A model generated the notes under the pieces. That model ran no database searches. It had not been told where the DNA came from and was given only the letters and a program-made list of their open reading frames with translations. Shown here piece by piece: positions 62,425-64,000 of a stretch of DNA of 64,000 nt. Each line of letters opens with the position of its first letter. The first letter of the stretch is position 1. The translations under genes and the position numbers were made by a program. Origin of the DNA: Pycnopodia helianthoides (Eukaryota; Echinodermata; Asteroidea; Forcipulatida; Asteriidae); assembly GCA_032158295.1 (NCBI GenBank), contig CM063246.1:4927491-4991490 (forward strand), given 5' to 3'.

Positions 62425-62836
62425 AGTAGCTACATGTATGTATAATAGACTTGTATGTTTATCATAATTACTTTATGTGTACTCAATTCATGTACATGTA
62501 CAGTATCATAAATAAGATGTACAAAAACTATGCAAATTTGCAGACAGATCTTTGGCCATGCTCCAACAAGTCAAAACCTCACACTTTTAGTTAGGATAGG
62601 GGAACCAAGATGGATCAATAAGATAAAATTATCTTTTTAGGAGAACTAAAAAATGGCTATCTGATATGTCCGCGTGATTTTTCTTCGCAGCCCAGCCGAA
62701 GTATACACATAGTTGAAGTATACACATAGTCAAGTTTAACTCTACAATGTATCACATGATACAAATGACGTGCTTTATAAAATTTCGGGACATTTTGTAT
62801 TTAATAAAAACAAGGGGAAAAAGGAGATTATATCTA

Positions 62837-63428
62837 TACTGTTGGAAGAGCACCTTGTTCTCTTTAATGTCAATTCATTTTGCCATGTGTCCCACCCTCA
62901 TCACTATTTTTATAAGAGTATTTATGTAATATGTAATATGAACAAGTGCTAGGAAACTATCTGCAGTTTTGTGTAATAAAGAGGGTGTGTTCTAAGGTCA
63001 AATGTATGTATATGGTGCACTCATTTTCCAATACTATGGGTAAAGATAGAGTCTTTGAAATGTTATTTTTTCCCTCACTTTCATAGGGACTGTAAAGAGT
63101 GCATTGCAAAACTGTATCTGACCTTAGACCCCCCTCTCTAAGATTTTAGCTGCTTGGTTGTTCATCCATGATTCCTTGATGTGTAGACTACCTTCAACCA
63201 TAGAGAAAGGATTTCTCTATGCTTCAACTGATATCTGCCTGACTAGTCATAGTACACTGTGTACACACAGCACTCGTTCCTGCATTGTAATAAACATTAT
63301 TTACTGCCTTGCAAATAAACATAATCCCAAACAAACTGCGTACTATTGGAAAGAGCACCTTGTTCTCTTTAATGCCAAATATATTTTGCCCTGTTCCCCA
63401 CTCATATCACTAATTATAAGAGTACAAC
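62837..63428 (+). repeat. Pair of direct repeats about 505 bp apart
   Basis: TACT-TTGGAAAGAGCACC and TTGTTCTCTTTAATG, then a TTTTGCC-TGT-CCCAC phrase and ATAAGAGTA, occur at 62837-62930 and again at 63341-63428. They look like two insertions of one short repeat or the ends of a larger one. Confidence 0.65.
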
Positions 63429-64000
63429 GAAAGACCCCAAGTTCTTGTGTGTCTACGGGTTTTCCTGTAGTTAGACGCTAACAGGAAATCCCATAGTTAG
63501 GTAGAAACGGGTTAAGAGTGCAGACTTCACTCCATTTGTTGGTATCAGTTCATAAGAAATCAATTTTAATAACTTGAGTTTTTCTGTAGGTTCAAATTCA
63601 TTGCTTTTGTTGTACACACTGCCATTGTATGTATTTGTGTGGAATGGGGTCCACAGTGAGTACACAAATAAGAATGTTTATTGATCACAGCCCTTTTTTT
63701 TATTAAAGCATTTAAGCATTTAAGCAAAGTGACTCATTCAAGGTTTACCTACTCATTGCCACTCAGGGTCACTCAGTCGTTGATTAAAAAACTAAAAAAA
63801 CCTCTACATTTCTGTGAACCTTTTGCTGGTCATCCAAGTGAGACACTACAGCCATGAATCACTGTTGCAGAGCGATGACTAGTTGAACCATAGTGGAAAG
63901 GTTTGAACCATCAGAATCCCTGTCTCTATCATGTCTATGGGCTGTGTCAGTATGTGAATCTGCTGGTTTGAGTCGAAGCCACTGTACATGTTTGTAAACC

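Larger units (their letters stand above)
55470..64000 (+). other. Intron 3 of the MTSS1-type gene (to the window end)
   Basis: At least 8.5 kb with no recognised exon on either strand. It holds copies of the dispersed repeat (55585-55765, 56440-56625, 58888-59095), two MITEs (56632-57011, 60444-60810), a relative of the 54895 repeat (58600-58770), a tRNA-SINE segment (62349-62424) and a direct duplication (62837-62930 and 63341-63428). Frames such as 59497-59823 lack support. Confidence 0.7.

Overview
This is animal nuclear DNA: AT-rich, with spliced genes, long non-coding stretches and many short inverted-repeat transposon relics. The three MTSS1-type exons resemble vertebrate MTSS1 strongly. 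Their splice phases also agree with my memory of the vertebrate gene. Together with the recurring TTAA-flanked miniature elements, this suggests a deuterostome marine invertebrate. An echinoderm, possibly a sea star, is my best guess, but I could not test it.

The left two thirds (1 to about 43160) is a tandem segmental duplication of a ZNFX1-like gene (NFX1-type zinc-finger SF1 helicase). Copy A has its first coding exon at 13114-13629 and a giant exon at 16761-23023. Copy B has matching exons at 33060-33552 and 34064-40240. The downstream flank that follows each copy (from about 23460 and 40740) is homologous to the very start of the window. A further copy, or its remains, therefore probably lies just left of position 1. 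A third flank begins at 40740 but stops at about 43160 with no gene after it. The units are about 23 kb and 17 kb. Much of the length difference comes from elements present in one unit and absent from the other, which gives natural empty-site comparisons: TTAA elements, a TTA-flanked 2.86 kb element, a tRNA-derived SINE, a 2.1 kb element full of GTAAC-GCGA-GTTAC palindromes, and a 64-bp minisatellite.

Both ZNFX1-like copies are broken by 1-2 nt indels (about 4 in A, at least 10 in B). I found no clear in-frame nonsense substitution between the indels. That argues for recent decay or for uncorrected sequencing or assembly errors, rather than old pseudogenes. The two copies also share a 209-bp stretch with no difference at all, consistent with gene conversion. 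Arrays of CACGTG E-boxes lie immediately downstream of both copies.

The right third (about 43.2-64 kb) first holds a 4.1 kb structure with roughly 400-bp inverted arms and CACTA-like ends. After it comes the 5' end of an MTSS1-type gene (I-BAR/IMD domain, actin and membrane scaffold) on the + strand: coding exons 48159-48230, 54405-54466 and 55396-55469. Exon 4 was not found and is presumably beyond the window. A (GA)n tract of nearly 200 bp starts a few bases after the first MTSS1 splice donor. The introns are filled with dispersed repeats. No bacterial features, CRISPR arrays or rRNA genes were seen. The tRNA-like sequences are better read as SINE parts than as functional tRNA genes.
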